Shown here: piece by piece, positions 8,888 through 17,966 of the stretch | How positions within the stretch are numbered: the stretch's first letter is position 1 | How the letters are laid out: each line of letters begins with the position of its first letter | Made by a program: the position numbers and the translations under genes | The notes under the pieces: model-generated | Database searches by the model: none | What the model saw: only the letters and a program-made list of their open reading frames with translations | What the model was told of the DNA's origin: nothing | Assembly (NCBI RefSeq): GCF_021582895.2 | Contig: NZ_CP091139.2 | Coordinates: 1,922,001-1,986,000, forward strand | DNA: 64,000 bases | Direction: 5' to 3' | From: Microbacterium elymi | Lineage (GTDB): Bacteria > Actinomycetota > Actinomycetes > Actinomycetales > Microbacteriaceae

Positions 8888-10418
8888 ATGTCATCATCGT
8901 CTGCGGGCCGGTCTGCGGTGCTGTCGGAGTTGGATCAGCTGGTCGAGGACCTGACCGGGTCGCGGGCTCTGGCGGCGCGGGCGTTCGCGGCGGAGATGTT
9001 CTTCTTCGAACGGGTCGCCGGGCTGGTCGAAGAGCGGGAACGGGAACGCGCCGCCCGGGACGGGAACGGGGCGGTCACCGCCTCGTCGCAGTTGGGGATG
9101 CGAGAGGTGTTCGCCGAGGTCGCGGCCGCGTTGCGGCTCAGTGAGTGGCAGGTGGCGCGGAAGGTGTCGCAGGCGTGGAGCCTGACCCACCGGTTCTATG
9201 AGACGTTGTGCGAGGCCAGCGACGGCCGGATCTGGCCGGAGCATGCGACCCTGATCGCGGAGACCGGTGCGGTGATCGAGGACGATCAGGTGCGCCGTCA
9301 GTACGAGGCTGTGGCGGTGGATATGGCGGGGGAGATGACCCCGGCCCAGCTGCGGCCGGCCCTGTCCGGGCTGGTGTCCCGGCTGGACCCGGAAGGCACC
9401 CAGCAGCGGGTCCGGGACGCCGTGAAACGCCGGAGGGTGACGGTGCGGGAGTTGGAGCCGGGGCTTGCCCGGATCACCGCGGACCTGCCCACCGCCCAAG
9501 GTGTCGGGATCGTGAACCGGCTGCAGGAGATGGCCGATCAGCTGTACGAACAGAACGCCGCCGACCGCGCCCAAGCCCAAGCCGAAGCCGCGGCTTGCGG
9601 CCGCCGATGCGAACGCCGGGGCAGACCCGAACAGCGACCGTGCCAACGCCGACGCGGACACGGACGCGGACGGCGTCGCGGACGGCGGCAGCGATGATGC
9701 TCCGTCTGAGGAGGCCGGGTCTGGGGAGGCCGGGTCTGGGGAGGTGGTGGTTGATGAGCGGACGCGGTCGCAGATCATGGCGGACGTGTTCAGCGACCTG
9801 CTGCTGACCAACGTCCCCGACGGGCACGGCACCACCGAGCAGGCCCGGAACCAGCTCGGGGCGATCGTCGGGACGGTGCAGGTCGCCATCCCGGCCCGCA
9901 CCCTGACCGGCGAAACGGTCGGCGGGGGTGAGGTGGTCGGGTTCGGGGCGATCGATGATGACACCGCCCGGGACCTGGCCGGGGCGGCCCGGGTCTGGAC
10001 CCGGGTGTTCACCGACCCGTGCACCGGGGTCCCGACCAGTGTGGACCGGTACCGGCCGTCGAAGCGACAGCGGCTGTTGTTGCGGGTGCGGGATGAGCAC
10101 TGCCGGTTCCCTGGCTGCCGCCGCCCCGCCCACAAATGCGATGTGGACCACACTGTCGCGTACGCCGAGGGCGGGCAGACGTGTCTGTGCAATCTGGCAC
10201 ACCTGTGCAAACGGCACCACACCCTCAAACACGAGACCGACTGGACCGTTGTGCAGCTGCCCGGCGGGATCCTGGAATGGACCGCCCCCACCGGCCGCAT
10301 CCACCACACCCGACCACCCGGCACCGTCAGATTCCAACCCATCGCGCTGATCACCGACGAACCACGACACAGCCACGAGATCAGCCACGCCCTCGCCCGC
10401 GACCCCGCACCCTTCTGA
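8888..10418 (+). CDS. DUF222 (13E12-type) HNH endonuclease-like protein
   Basis: About 510 codons. The N-terminal two thirds are the DUF222 helical domain (SELDQLVEDLTGSRALAARA onward). The C-terminus has an HNH nuclease motif: CRFPGCRRPAHKCDVDHTVA, then CNLAHLCKRHHTLKH, with paired cysteines that probably bind zinc. The family is abundant in actinobacteria and often repeated; its biological role is not established. The frame breaks at 9593-9598 (GCTGC written GCTTGC), in a low-complexity Ala/Asp linker; after correction the two halves join. A promoter lies at 8818-8847. Confidence 0.9.
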
Positions 10419-10466
10419 CGCGGTGGGCAGTCCGTCAGGACCAAATCCAGCAAGCTCGGATCCGGA

Positions 10467-11160
10467 TCAGAACAGGCGGGGCGCCCCGGACTCGATGCCC
10501 TTCATCCCGTCGTAATCGAGGGTGACGCAGCGGATGCCGCGGTCCGCGGCCAGCACCTTGGCTTGAGGTTTGATCTCCTGGGCGGCGAACACACCGCGCA
10601 CCGGCGTCAGGTGCGGGTCGCGATCCAGCAGGTCGACGTAGCGGGTGAGCTGCTCGACGCCGTCGATGTCGCCGCGGCGCTTGACCTCCACCGCGATGGT
10701 GCCCCCCGCCGGGTCTCGGCAGCAGATCGACGGGCCCGATCGCCGTGGGGAACTCGCGGCGCACGAGCGTGAGACCGTCGCCGATCACATCCACCTGCTC
10801 GGCGAGAAGCCGCTGCAGGTCGGCCTCGACGCCGTCCTTCTGGAGCCCCGGGTCGATGCCGAGCTCGTGGTGGGAGTCGTGGATCAGCTCGTAGATCTGC
10901 ACGACCAGCTCGTCGCCGCTCTTGCGGTGGGTGACGCGCCACTGCTCGAGCACGCCGGCGGATGCGGCATCCTCGCTCGGCTCTTCGACCGTGAGCGTGC
11001 ACGGCGGGCTCATCCAGTTCAGCGGCTTGTAGCTGAGCGAGTCGGAGTGCACCAGCAGGCTGCCATCGCCCTTGTGCACGAGCAGCCGCGTGGCCGGCGG
11101 CAGATGCGCGTTGAGTCGCCCGTGGTAGTCGACGGAGCAGCGAGCGATGACAAGGCGCAC
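10467..11160 (-). CDS. nucS: Endonuclease NucS (mismatch-specific)
   Basis: Matches actinobacterial NucS throughout: [46 protein letters not shown], then [20 protein letters not shown] with the catalytic E-x-K, and IRCVTLDYD near the C-terminus. NucS cuts DNA at mismatches and replaces MutS/MutL in actinobacteria. The frame changes near 10718, just before [12 protein letters not shown] should continue as C-R-D-P-A-G-G-T, implying two missing bases (or one extra) after CTGCTG. The nuclease residues are present after correction, so the gene is probably functional. Confidence 0.95.
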
Positions 11161-11188
11161 CCGACGAGCCTACGCGACCGCGCTGTCG

Positions 11189-11370
11189 CTACAGATCATC
11201 CCGACCACGCAGTCGCGCTGGCCAGATTCCCGCCTTGCCGGGGTTGAGGATGCCGTTGGGGTCGAGGGCGTCCTTGATGCGCTCGTTGAAGCGTCGCTGC
11301 GCGCCTTCGTTGAATGAGTAGGTCGCCGCCACCTGGTCGGCCCACGCGTGGTGTGTACCGCTGTGGGCGG
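11189..11370 (-). pseudogene. C-terminal fragment of a vanillyl-alcohol/eugenol oxidase-type flavoprotein
   Basis: The minus strand encodes YSFNEGAQRRFNERIKDALD then PNGILNPGKAGIWPARLRG and a stop. This is the characteristic C-terminus of the vanillyl-alcohol oxidase, eugenol oxidase and p-cresol methylhydroxylase flavoprotein group. The family is over 500 residues long, but only about 60 recognisable residues remain. Upstream the sequence is non-coding and runs into the promoter region of the aldehyde dehydrogenase. It is a remnant of a lost aromatic-alcohol oxidase gene. Confidence 0.7.
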
Positions 11371-11602
11371 TGCCACACCGATGCCTGCGACTACGCCGTC
11401 GACCTTCATTCCTCAGGCCTAGCATGTGCCCAGTTCGGTGCCAAGCGCGGAGCCCGGATATCCAGGTGATTGTCCGAATTGCGAAGCCGCCGCCGGTATC
11501 TCGCCCGGAGCACCTGAGGCGGGCGAGAATGCTGTCAGGGCCTGAAGTCCGATGCGCCGCGGCGGGGTCGTCATCCCGCCGGCATTCTCGAAGAGGAGAA
11601 CC

Positions 11603-13096
11603 ATGATGACTGTCACAGAGAATCCGCAGACCAGCACCGGCTCCGCACCCGGTCGGCTGTATATCGGGGGGCAATGGCGGGATGCGGCGGACGGCGCCCG
11701 CACCGATGTCGTGAACCCCGCGACCGGCGAGAAGATCACCGATGTCGCGCGCGCCGGCATCGCCGACGTCGACGCCGCTGTGGCGGCGGCTCGAGCGGCA
11801 TTCGACGAGGGTCCTTGGCCGCGGATGTCGAGTCGCGAGCGCGGCCGCATCCTGCAGCGCGCCTATGAGTTGATGCGCGAACGCACCGAGGAACTCGCCC
11901 TTGCCGAGTCGATCGATGTCGGAAAGCCGATCAGCCTGGCCCGTGCGGTCGACGTGAACAATGCCGCTGAGCTTTTCGAGTACTACGCGAGCCTCGGGCA
12001 CCACAACGACGGAGCGGTGCGCGAGACGACGGGGAACACCCACGCGTATGTGAAGAAGGAGCCGTTCGGGGTCGTCGTCGCGATCACCCCGTTCAACTTC
12101 CCGTTGATCCTCTCCAGTTCCAAGATCGCGCCGGCGCTCGTCGCCGGCAACACGATCGTGCACAAGCCGGCATCCGACACGCCGCTGTCAGCACTGATGA
12201 TGGCCGAAATCCTCAGCGAGGCGGGCGTGCCCGACGGAGTGTTCAACGTCGTGACCGGCCCCGGTTCGACCCTCGGCGATCACCTCGTCACCCATCCGGA
12301 CGTGGACAAGGTCGCCTTCACCGGATCGACTGCGGTCGGCGCTCGCGCGGCGTCCCTGGCCGCACAGGCTCTGACTCCGTTCACGGCCGAGCTCGGCGGC
12401 AACGCCGCGAACATCGTGTTCGCCGATGCCGACCTCGACCAGGCGATCGACACGGTCATCTCGGCCTTCGTGTTCAACACCGGCCAGTTCTGCATGGCCG
12501 GGCCCCGGCTGCTGGTCGAGCGGCCGATCTACGACACCGTGCTCGGCATCCTCGGCCAGGCGGTGCCGCAGGTGCCGTTCGGCGACCCGTCCGATCCTGG
12601 AACGGTCATCGGACCCCTCGTGAGCGCGACCCAGCGTGAGAAGGTCGCGGGCATGGTGCAGCGGGCCAAGGATGCCGGGGTCACCGTCGTCACGGGCGGC
12701 GAGAAGGTCGATCTCAACGGGGGCTTTTTCTACGCCCCGACGGTGCTCGCCGGCCTCGACTCCGATGCGGAGGTGGTGGCAGAGGAGGTGTTCGGACCTG
12801 TTCTGACCGTGGAGCCCTTCGACAGCGAGGATGAGGCCGTTGCGCTGGCCAACGGCACCGCGTATGGCCTGGCCTCCGGCATCCAGACCTCCGACCTCGC
12901 AAAGGCGCACCGGGTCGCAGCGCGCCTGCAGGCGGGCATCACCTGGATCAACGGCTGGGCGTTGATGGACCCGTCGGTGCCGTTCGGCGGAGTGAAGGCG
13001 TCCGGCTGGGGCCGTGAAGGCGGTCCGGAGGCGATGGAGTCGTACCAGCGGGCACATTCGATCGTGTTCAACCTCGAGCAGAGGGCCGCACAGTGA
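11603..13096 (+). CDS. NAD(P)-dependent aldehyde dehydrogenase
   Basis: Intact protein of about 497 residues. The ALDH fold is complete: NAD-binding VVVAITPFNFPLILSSSKIA and FTGSTAVGA, general base glutamate in ELGGNAANIVF, catalytic cysteine in NTGQFCMAG, and EEVFGPVL followed by PFGGVKASGWGREGG. It oxidises an aldehyde to its acid. The ATG at 11603 is preceded by AAGAGGAG, so I prefer it to an in-frame start 51 bases upstream. With remnants of an aromatic-alcohol oxidase and an alcohol dehydrogenase on either side, an aromatic aldehyde such as a vanillin-like compound is a reasonable guess. Confidence 0.93.
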   Translation: MMTVTENPQTSTGSAPGRLYIGGQWRDAADGARTDVVNPATGEKITDVARAGIADVDAAVAAARAAFDEGPWPRMSSRERGRILQRAYELMRERTEELALAESIDVGKPISLARAVDVNNAAELFEYYASLGHHNDGAVRETTGNTHAYVKKEPFGVVVAITPFNFPLILSSSKIAPALVAGNTIVHKPASDTPLSALMMAEILSEAGVPDGVFNVVTGPGSTLGDHLVTHPDVDKVAFTGSTAVGARAASLAAQALTPFTAELGGNAANIVFADADLDQAIDTVISAFVFNTGQFCMAGPRLLVERPIYDTVLGILGQAVPQVPFGDPSDPGTVIGPLVSATQREKVAGMVQRAKDAGVTVVTGGEKVDLNGGFFYAPTVLAGLDSDAEVVAEEVFGPVLTVEPFDSEDEAVALANGTAYGLASGIQTSDLAKAHRVAARLQAGITWINGWALMDPSVPFGGVKASGWGREGGPEAMESYQRAHSIVFNLEQRAAQ

Positions 13097-13106
13097 CCGC
13101 GGGCGC

Positions 13107-13244
13107 GCGGCGATCGTGACCGCACCGAATCAGCTCGATGTCGCCGACGTCGAGTTCGGTGCGCCGGGAACCGGGGAGGTGCTCGTGAAGCTCGTCGCGT
13201 CGGGCTTGTGACAGGACCGTCACATCGCCGAGGAAGAGGTAGGG
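13107..13244 (+). pseudogene. N-terminal fragment of a zinc-type (MDR) alcohol dehydrogenase
   Basis: Directly after the aldehyde dehydrogenase the sequence reads AAIVTAPNQLDVADVEFGAP, then GTGEVLVKLVASGL. This is the start of a medium-chain alcohol dehydrogenase (substrate-pocket strand before the first zinc cysteine). A stop codon follows, and in another frame D-R-H-I-A-E-E-E-V continues the family pattern for nine residues before the MetF-like gene begins. The other 300 or so residues are missing. It is a truncated, frameshifted remnant, not merely a sequencing indel. Confidence 0.65.
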
Positions 13245-14078
13245 ATGCAGACACGCGAGCTGCTGGCGGACTGTTCGCTGGACATGGTCGGCCGACGCCT
13301 CGGTGATCTGACGGCGGCGACAGCGGCGCTGCCGCCGGGGACCCGGGTGAACGTGGGCGCTGCGACCGGGCAGAGCGCGCAGGTGCACCGGATGACGGGC
13401 GTCGCGATTGCGGACGCCGGACTGACACCGGTGCCACATCTGGCGGCCCGGCGGATCGGCTCGGAGCAGGAGTTGCGCGAGGTGCTGACCGGGTTGCAGA
13501 ACGACGGCACCGGTCGTCATCTGTTCATCATCGGCGGCGATCCGCCGACGCCGGAAGGCCCCTTCGACAGCGCACTCGCGCTGATCCGCTCCGTGCGGCT
13601 CGCCGACTACGGTGTCGAGACCGTCGGGATCGGCGGCTACCCGGAGGGACATCCCGCGATCCCGGCCGATGTGCTCCACACCGCGCTTCGCGCGAAGGTG
13701 GACGAGCTCGCGAGGCAGAGGATGCGGCTCGAATTGTTCACCCAGCTCGCTCTCACCGTGGACGCGGTGCTGACGTGGATCGAGGCGATCCGGCAGGAGG
13801 GGATCCACGCCCCGATCCGGGTCGGGGCGTGCGGGCCGATCGAGCCGGCTCGCCTGCTCGGGTATGCGCGGCGTGTGGGTGCGGCATCCGATCCCGACAG
13901 TGTCGAGCGGTACGGCTTCTCGCTGGCCGACCCGCCTTCGCGCGTCGGCCCCGGACGGTTCATCGCCGAGCTCGCCGAGCGGCTCGACCCGGTCGTGCAC
14001 GGCGAGGTGCGAATGCACTTCTTCTCGCTGGGCGGGCTGCGCGAGACGGCCCAGTGGATCCACGAGGCGCTGAGGTAG
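13245..14078 (+). CDS. Methylenetetrahydrofolate reductase-family protein
   Basis: A 277-residue protein with the MTHFR TIM-barrel pattern: RVNVGAATGQSAQVHRM near the N-terminus, LFIIGGDPPTPEGPF (the flavin/folate region), GIGGYPEGHP and ELFTQLALTVDAVLTWIEAI, close to the MetF ITQ-type segment. It lacks the usual longer N-terminal part, so it may be a divergent MetF paralogue. MTHFR paralogues are found beside aromatic O-demethylation genes, where they process methyl-tetrahydrofolate. The neighbouring aldehyde dehydrogenase and aromatic-oxidase remnant make such a role possible, but this is inference. Confidence 0.8.
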   Translation: MQTRELLADCSLDMVGRRLGDLTAATAALPPGTRVNVGAATGQSAQVHRMTGVAIADAGLTPVPHLAARRIGSEQELREVLTGLQNDGTGRHLFIIGGDPPTPEGPFDSALALIRSVRLADYGVETVGIGGYPEGHPAIPADVLHTALRAKVDELARQRMRLELFTQLALTVDAVLTWIEAIRQEGIHAPIRVGACGPIEPARLLGYARRVGAASDPDSVERYGFSLADPPSRVGPGRFIAELAERLDPVVHGEVRMHFFSLGGLRETAQWIHEALR

Positions 14079-14116
14079 GGACGGGGTCTCGCCCGCCCGA
14101 GTGCGAGGATCGAGGC

Positions 14117-15511
14117 GTGGGCGCAGACGAGACCGAGGGGACGGATGCCGCGCGGCGGCGTGCGACGCTCACGGTGGCAGCCCTCAGCCTCGGCACGACG
14201 CTGAATCCGCTGAACTCGTCGATGATCGCGGTCGCGCTGCTCTCGCTCGAGCACGACTTCGGCCTGTCGGTGCCCGATGTCACCTGGGTGATCACCCTGT
14301 TCTACATCGCCTCGACGGTCGGGCAACCGCTGATGGGGCGGGTGATCGACGCGTTCGGGGCGCGTCGGATCTTCGTGGGCGGCATGGCGGTGGTGGTCGT
14401 CGCCGGCGCGATCGCACCCCTGGACGGTTTCGGTCTCGTCCTCGTCTCACGCGTCATCATGGCGATCGGGACCTCTGTCGCGTTCCCCGCCGCCGTCGCC
14501 CTGGTGGGGCCATTGGCCGCCGTCAGCGGGACCAGTCCCCCGCGGCTGTTGGCGCGCATCCAGGTCGCCAACACGACGGCCGCAGCCCTCGGGCCCGTCG
14601 TCGGCGGCCTGCTGATCGCCCTGGCCGGGTGGCAGGCGATCTTCCTCGTGAACATTCCGCTCGGGCTGGCCGGGCTGATCAGCGTCGCCGTCCTGGCCCC
14701 ACGGGATGCACCGCGCGAAGCCGTCACCACAGCCGCAGTCGTCCGCACCCTCGACCCGGCCGGGGTGATCTCGTTCGCCATCGCCGCCGTGGCGCTGCTG
14801 ATCGCCGCGCTCGGAGCCGGCGCCGACGCGCTGTGGCCCCTGATCGCGATCGGCGTGGTGGCGTTCGGCCTGTTCGTCTGGCGGGAACGGCGCGCCCGGG
14901 TGCCGTTCATCGACGTTCGGATGCTGGCCGCCAACCGCGCTCTCAGTCTGACCTACGTCGGCTTCGGTCTCTTCAACGCGTTGTACTACTTGGCATTCTT
15001 CGGGCTGCCGCAGTTCCTCGAGGCACACGCCGGCTACTCCACGGCGGTGGTGGGTCTGCTCATGCTCCCGCTGTCGGGAACGACGATCGCGCTGGCTCCC
15101 GTCGTCGCCCGTGTGATCGAACGCCGCGGGCTCGTCCCGGTGCTGGTCACGATGGCCGTCACACTCCTGATCTCAGGCGGGTTCCTGACGATCGGGGTGT
15201 TCACGACATCCCCGATCTGGATGCTGGTGATGGCCGCGCTGATGGGAATCCCCTACTGCATGGGCTCGCTGGTGATGATGGAGTCCGTGCGGCGGGCGGC
15301 GCCGCCGGATGCGGTGGGCGTGGCATCCGGTCTGCTCCAGTCCATGCGCTACCTCGGCGCGATCGCGGCGACCGTGGTGCTCGGCCATGTCCTGGCCGGC
15401 GGGGTGGATGCCGCGGCCTGGGGCGGCGTCGTCATCGCCGCTGTGGGGATCGGCGTCATTCATCTGGTGGTCGCGCTGGTCGCCGCATCCGCCCTGCGTC
15501 GCGCGGCGTGA
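14117..15511 (+). CDS. MFS transporter, DHA2 (14-helix drug efflux) type
   Basis: A 464-residue integral membrane protein starting GTG (GADETEGTDAARRRATL). The N-terminal half has TLNPLNSSMIAVALLSLEHD, WVITLFYIASTVGQPLMGRV and GRRIF-like loop DAFGARRIFVGG, typical of EmrB/QacA proteins, with VGGLLIALAGWQAIFLVNIP as motif C. About 13-14 hydrophobic segments can be counted. It would export drugs or toxic metabolites in exchange for protons. It follows the MetF-like gene by 38 bases and may belong to the same transcript. Confidence 0.9.
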   Translation: MGADETEGTDAARRRATLTVAALSLGTTLNPLNSSMIAVALLSLEHDFGLSVPDVTWVITLFYIASTVGQPLMGRVIDAFGARRIFVGGMAVVVVAGAIAPLDGFGLVLVSRVIMAIGTSVAFPAAVALVGPLAAVSGTSPPRLLARIQVANTTAAALGPVVGGLLIALAGWQAIFLVNIPLGLAGLISVAVLAPRDAPREAVTTAAVVRTLDPAGVISFAIAAVALLIAALGAGADALWPLIAIGVVAFGLFVWRERRARVPFIDVRMLAANRALSLTYVGFGLFNALYYLAFFGLPQFLEAHAGYSTAVVGLLMLPLSGTTIALAPVVARVIERRGLVPVLVTMAVTLLISGGFLTIGVFTTSPIWMLVMAALMGIPYCMGSLVMMESVRRAAPPDAVGVASGLLQSMRYLGAIAATVVLGHVLAGGVDAAAWGGVVIAAVGIGVIHLVVALVAASALRRAA

Positions 15512-15531
15512 GTCGCCGCCGGCCGGGGCCG

Positions 15532-16782
15532 TCAGCGAGCGTCGTGGTCGGACGGATGCCCGGACCCGACCTGCGATCCCGCGATCGGCCGCGCCGCGCC
15601 CGACGCGAGGCCGGACAGGACGATGAGCGCGACGATGATGTAGAGGGTGTTCAGCAGGCCGATGTGGTCGCTGATGTAGCCGAGGACCGGCGGCCCCGCC
15701 AGGAACGCGACGTAGCCGATCGTGGCGGTGGCGCTGACCCGCGCGGCGGCCTTGGCCGGATCGTCGGCTGCGGCCGACATCCCCAGCGGGAAGCCGAGTG
15801 ACGCGCCCAGCCCCCACAGCGCCGCACCGACGAACACCAGCGGGAGGTTCGGCGCGAGGATGAACAGGAGCAGGCCGGCGGTGGCCAGCACCGACAGGAC
15901 GCGCAGCGTCGCGACCCGGCCGATGCGATCCACGAGCGGCCCGCCCAGGACCCGCATTCCGGTCATGCACACCGAGAACGTCGCCAGGGCCGCGGCGCCC
16001 ATCGCCTCGGGCGCAGAATGCCCGTCGACCACGCCCAGCGCAAGCCAGTCGTTCGCTCCCCCTTCGGCGAACGACATGCCCAGCATGATCAGGCCGAGCG
16101 CGTAGGTGCGCGGCTCCTTCCACGCCGACAGCGCGATGTGCAGCCGCTCCCGCCAGTCCTGCTTCTGGGCCGCCGGCTGCGGGGCGTCCATGGCCGCCTC
16201 GCGACGCGGCACGTTCGCCACGCTGATCACGCCGACCACGACGATGATCGCCGCGATGATCGGCAGGTGCACCGCCGGAACCATGCCCACGGTGATGGCC
16301 AGCACGCCCAGCCCGGCGCCGATCACGGTGCCGAAGCTGAAGAAGGCGTGGAACAGCGGAAGGATCGTCTTGTTCACCTGCTTCTCGATGGCGGCGCCCT
16401 CGACGTTCATGATCACGTCCAGACAGCCGTTGCCGAAGCCCCACAGCACCAGCCCAACGGTCACGACCGGCCAGGATCCGGCGACATCCGTGCCGAGGCC
16501 GATGACCGCGATGCCGATCGCGAAGGTGACCATCATCGCCAGCATCGCCCGCCGGGCCCCCCACCGCGCGAGGAAGACCGAGCTGGTGGACAGGCCGAGG
16601 ATCGATGCCGCCCCGCCGATCAGCAGCATCAGTCCGACGTCGGTGCGGGTGATGCCGAGCGTGTCGCGGATCGCAGGGACGCGCGCCGACCACGTGGCGA
16701 TGCTCAGCCCGCTGGCCAGGAAGATCGCGAAGATCGCGGTGCGCCAGCGCACGAGCTGAGAACGGGTGAGGGCGAGATCCAT
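15532..16782 (-). CDS. MFS transporter, YbjJ-like
   Basis: A 416-residue 12-helix transporter starting MDLALTRSQLVRWRTAIFAI. Features include FLASGLSIATWSARVPAIRD, GFGNGCLDVIMNVEGAAIEK and LFHAFFSFGTVIGAGLG, which characterise the YbjJ/FucP-like MFS group. It is divergent from a LacI-type regulator, with a 12-bp palindrome in the 58-base gap, so regulation by that protein is likely. LacI control suggests a sugar or sugar-derived substrate; the sequence alone does not say which. Confidence 0.9.
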   Translation of the reverse strand: MDLALTRSQLVRWRTAIFAIFLASGLSIATWSARVPAIRDTLGITRTDVGLMLLIGGAASILGLSTSSVFLARWGARRAMLAMMVTFAIGIAVIGLGTDVAGSWPVVTVGLVLWGFGNGCLDVIMNVEGAAIEKQVNKTILPLFHAFFSFGTVIGAGLGVLAITVGMVPAVHLPIIAAIIVVVGVISVANVPRREAAMDAPQPAAQKQDWRERLHIALSAWKEPRTYALGLIMLGMSFAEGGANDWLALGVVDGHSAPEAMGAAALATFSVCMTGMRVLGGPLVDRIGRVATLRVLSVLATAGLLLFILAPNLPLVFVGAALWGLGASLGFPLGMSAAADDPAKAAARVSATATIGYVAFLAGPPVLGYISDHIGLLNTLYIIVALIVLSGLASGAARPIAGSQVGSGHPSDHDAR

Positions 16783-16795
16783 CGGGCCAGTGTAT

Positions 16796-16807
16796 CGAAT
16801 CGATTCG
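16796..16807. promoter_or_regulatory. LacI-type operator between the MFS and lacI-family genes
   Basis: CGAATCGATTCG is a perfect 12-bp palindrome with a central CG, the usual form of LacI/GalR operators. It lies in the 58-base divergent gap, 13 bases from the MFS start codon, so binding would block at least that promoter. Confidence 0.7.
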
Positions 16808-16840
16808 GAGGGAACGACCGATGCCGGTAGCATCGAGAGG

Positions 16841-17875
16841 ATGAGCACTCGCAGGGCGACGATCGCCGATGTCGCACGGGCCGCCGGGGTCGCGGCCTCG
16901 ACGGCGTCGGTGGTGTTCAGCGGCAAGACGCCGACCTCGGATGCCACCCGCCGGCGCGTGCTCGACGCGGCGGCGTCGCTCGGCTACACGGGGCCGGATC
17001 CGCGCGCGGCCTCGCTGCGCCGCGGGCGCAGCGGGATCGTCGGGATCGTCTTCCAGGGGCCGCTGCGCACGGTGTTCCTCGATCCGGTGACCCGCATCAT
17101 GATGGACGGGATCGCCGACGGCGTGGCCGATCTCGGGGCGGCCCTCCTTCTGCTGCGCGACGACGAGGACCGCGAGCCGACGCTGACCACCGCTCCGCTG
17201 GATGCCGCCGTGCTCGTGGGCTGCAACCCGCGGATGCGCTCGTCGCTGGAGACACTGCGGGTCCGCGGCATCCCGGTGGTCGTGATCGAGGGGGACGCCG
17301 GCGCCGGAGTCCCGCAGATCGACCTGGACAACCGTGAGGCGCAGGGGCAGGTCGCCCGGCACGTGCGCCGGCTCGGGCATGAGCGGGTGGCAATGGTGAC
17401 CCTGCCCCGCGACGAGTCACGCGAGCGCGGCTGGATCGGCCCCGACGCACCGATCACCGTCGACGTCACCCGGGATCGGCTCGCCGGGTTCCGGGACGTG
17501 TATCCGGATGCCGGGGCCTTCGCCGCCGCGGCCAGCTCGATCGACGAGGGCCTGATCGTCGGGCGCATCCTGCTGGCCGATCCGCTCACGCGGCCGACGG
17601 CGATCCTCGCCCAGAGCGACCTGCTCGCCGCCGGCGTGATCCGTGCGGCCGAGGAGGCGGGGCTGCGGGTGCCCGCCGACCTCACGGTGACCGGGTTCGA
17701 CGGCATCAGCGTCGACGGTCTGGCGCCGTACGACCTCACCACCATGGCCCAGCCGGCTGCCGACAAGGGCCGTGCCGCAGGCCAGGCGGTCACCGCCATG
17801 CTGAACGGACAGGACGCGGCGTCCTTCCGCTTCACCTCCACGTTCCACTCGGGCAACACCGCCGGCCCGGCCTGA
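16841..17875 (+). CDS. LacI family transcriptional regulator
   Basis: A 344-residue regulator. The N-terminal helix-turn-helix reads ATIADVARAAGVAASTASVV and is followed by the hinge helix TPTSDATRRRVLDAAASLGY. The C-terminal periplasmic-binding-protein-like domain includes GIVGIVFQG, VAMVTLPRDES, ILAQSDLLAAGVIRAA and VTGFDGIS. It probably represses the divergent MFS gene and itself through the palindrome at 16796. It ends 90 bases before the mrp operon, which it could also affect, although no second site is seen. Confidence 0.95.
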   Translation: MSTRRATIADVARAAGVAASTASVVFSGKTPTSDATRRRVLDAAASLGYTGPDPRAASLRRGRSGIVGIVFQGPLRTVFLDPVTRIMMDGIADGVADLGAALLLLRDDEDREPTLTTAPLDAAVLVGCNPRMRSSLETLRVRGIPVVVIEGDAGAGVPQIDLDNREAQGQVARHVRRLGHERVAMVTLPRDESRERGWIGPDAPITVDVTRDRLAGFRDVYPDAGAFAAAASSIDEGLIVGRILLADPLTRPTAILAQSDLLAAGVIRAAEEAGLRVPADLTVTGFDGISVDGLAPYDLTTMAQPAADKGRAAGQAVTAMLNGQDAASFRFTSTFHSGNTAGPA

Positions 17876-17966
17876 CAGCCGTGACACGGCGAGCAGGCAC
17901 CGGCCCGTAGGATTGAGTCCACACCCCGAACGTCCCTGCCCGGGCACGGTACTTGCCGCGGCACGG

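Noticed and set aside
8888..10418. Homing endonuclease or mobile intron
   Set aside because: The DUF222/HNH family is a free-standing actinobacterial protein family; no intron, intein or element ends are seen.
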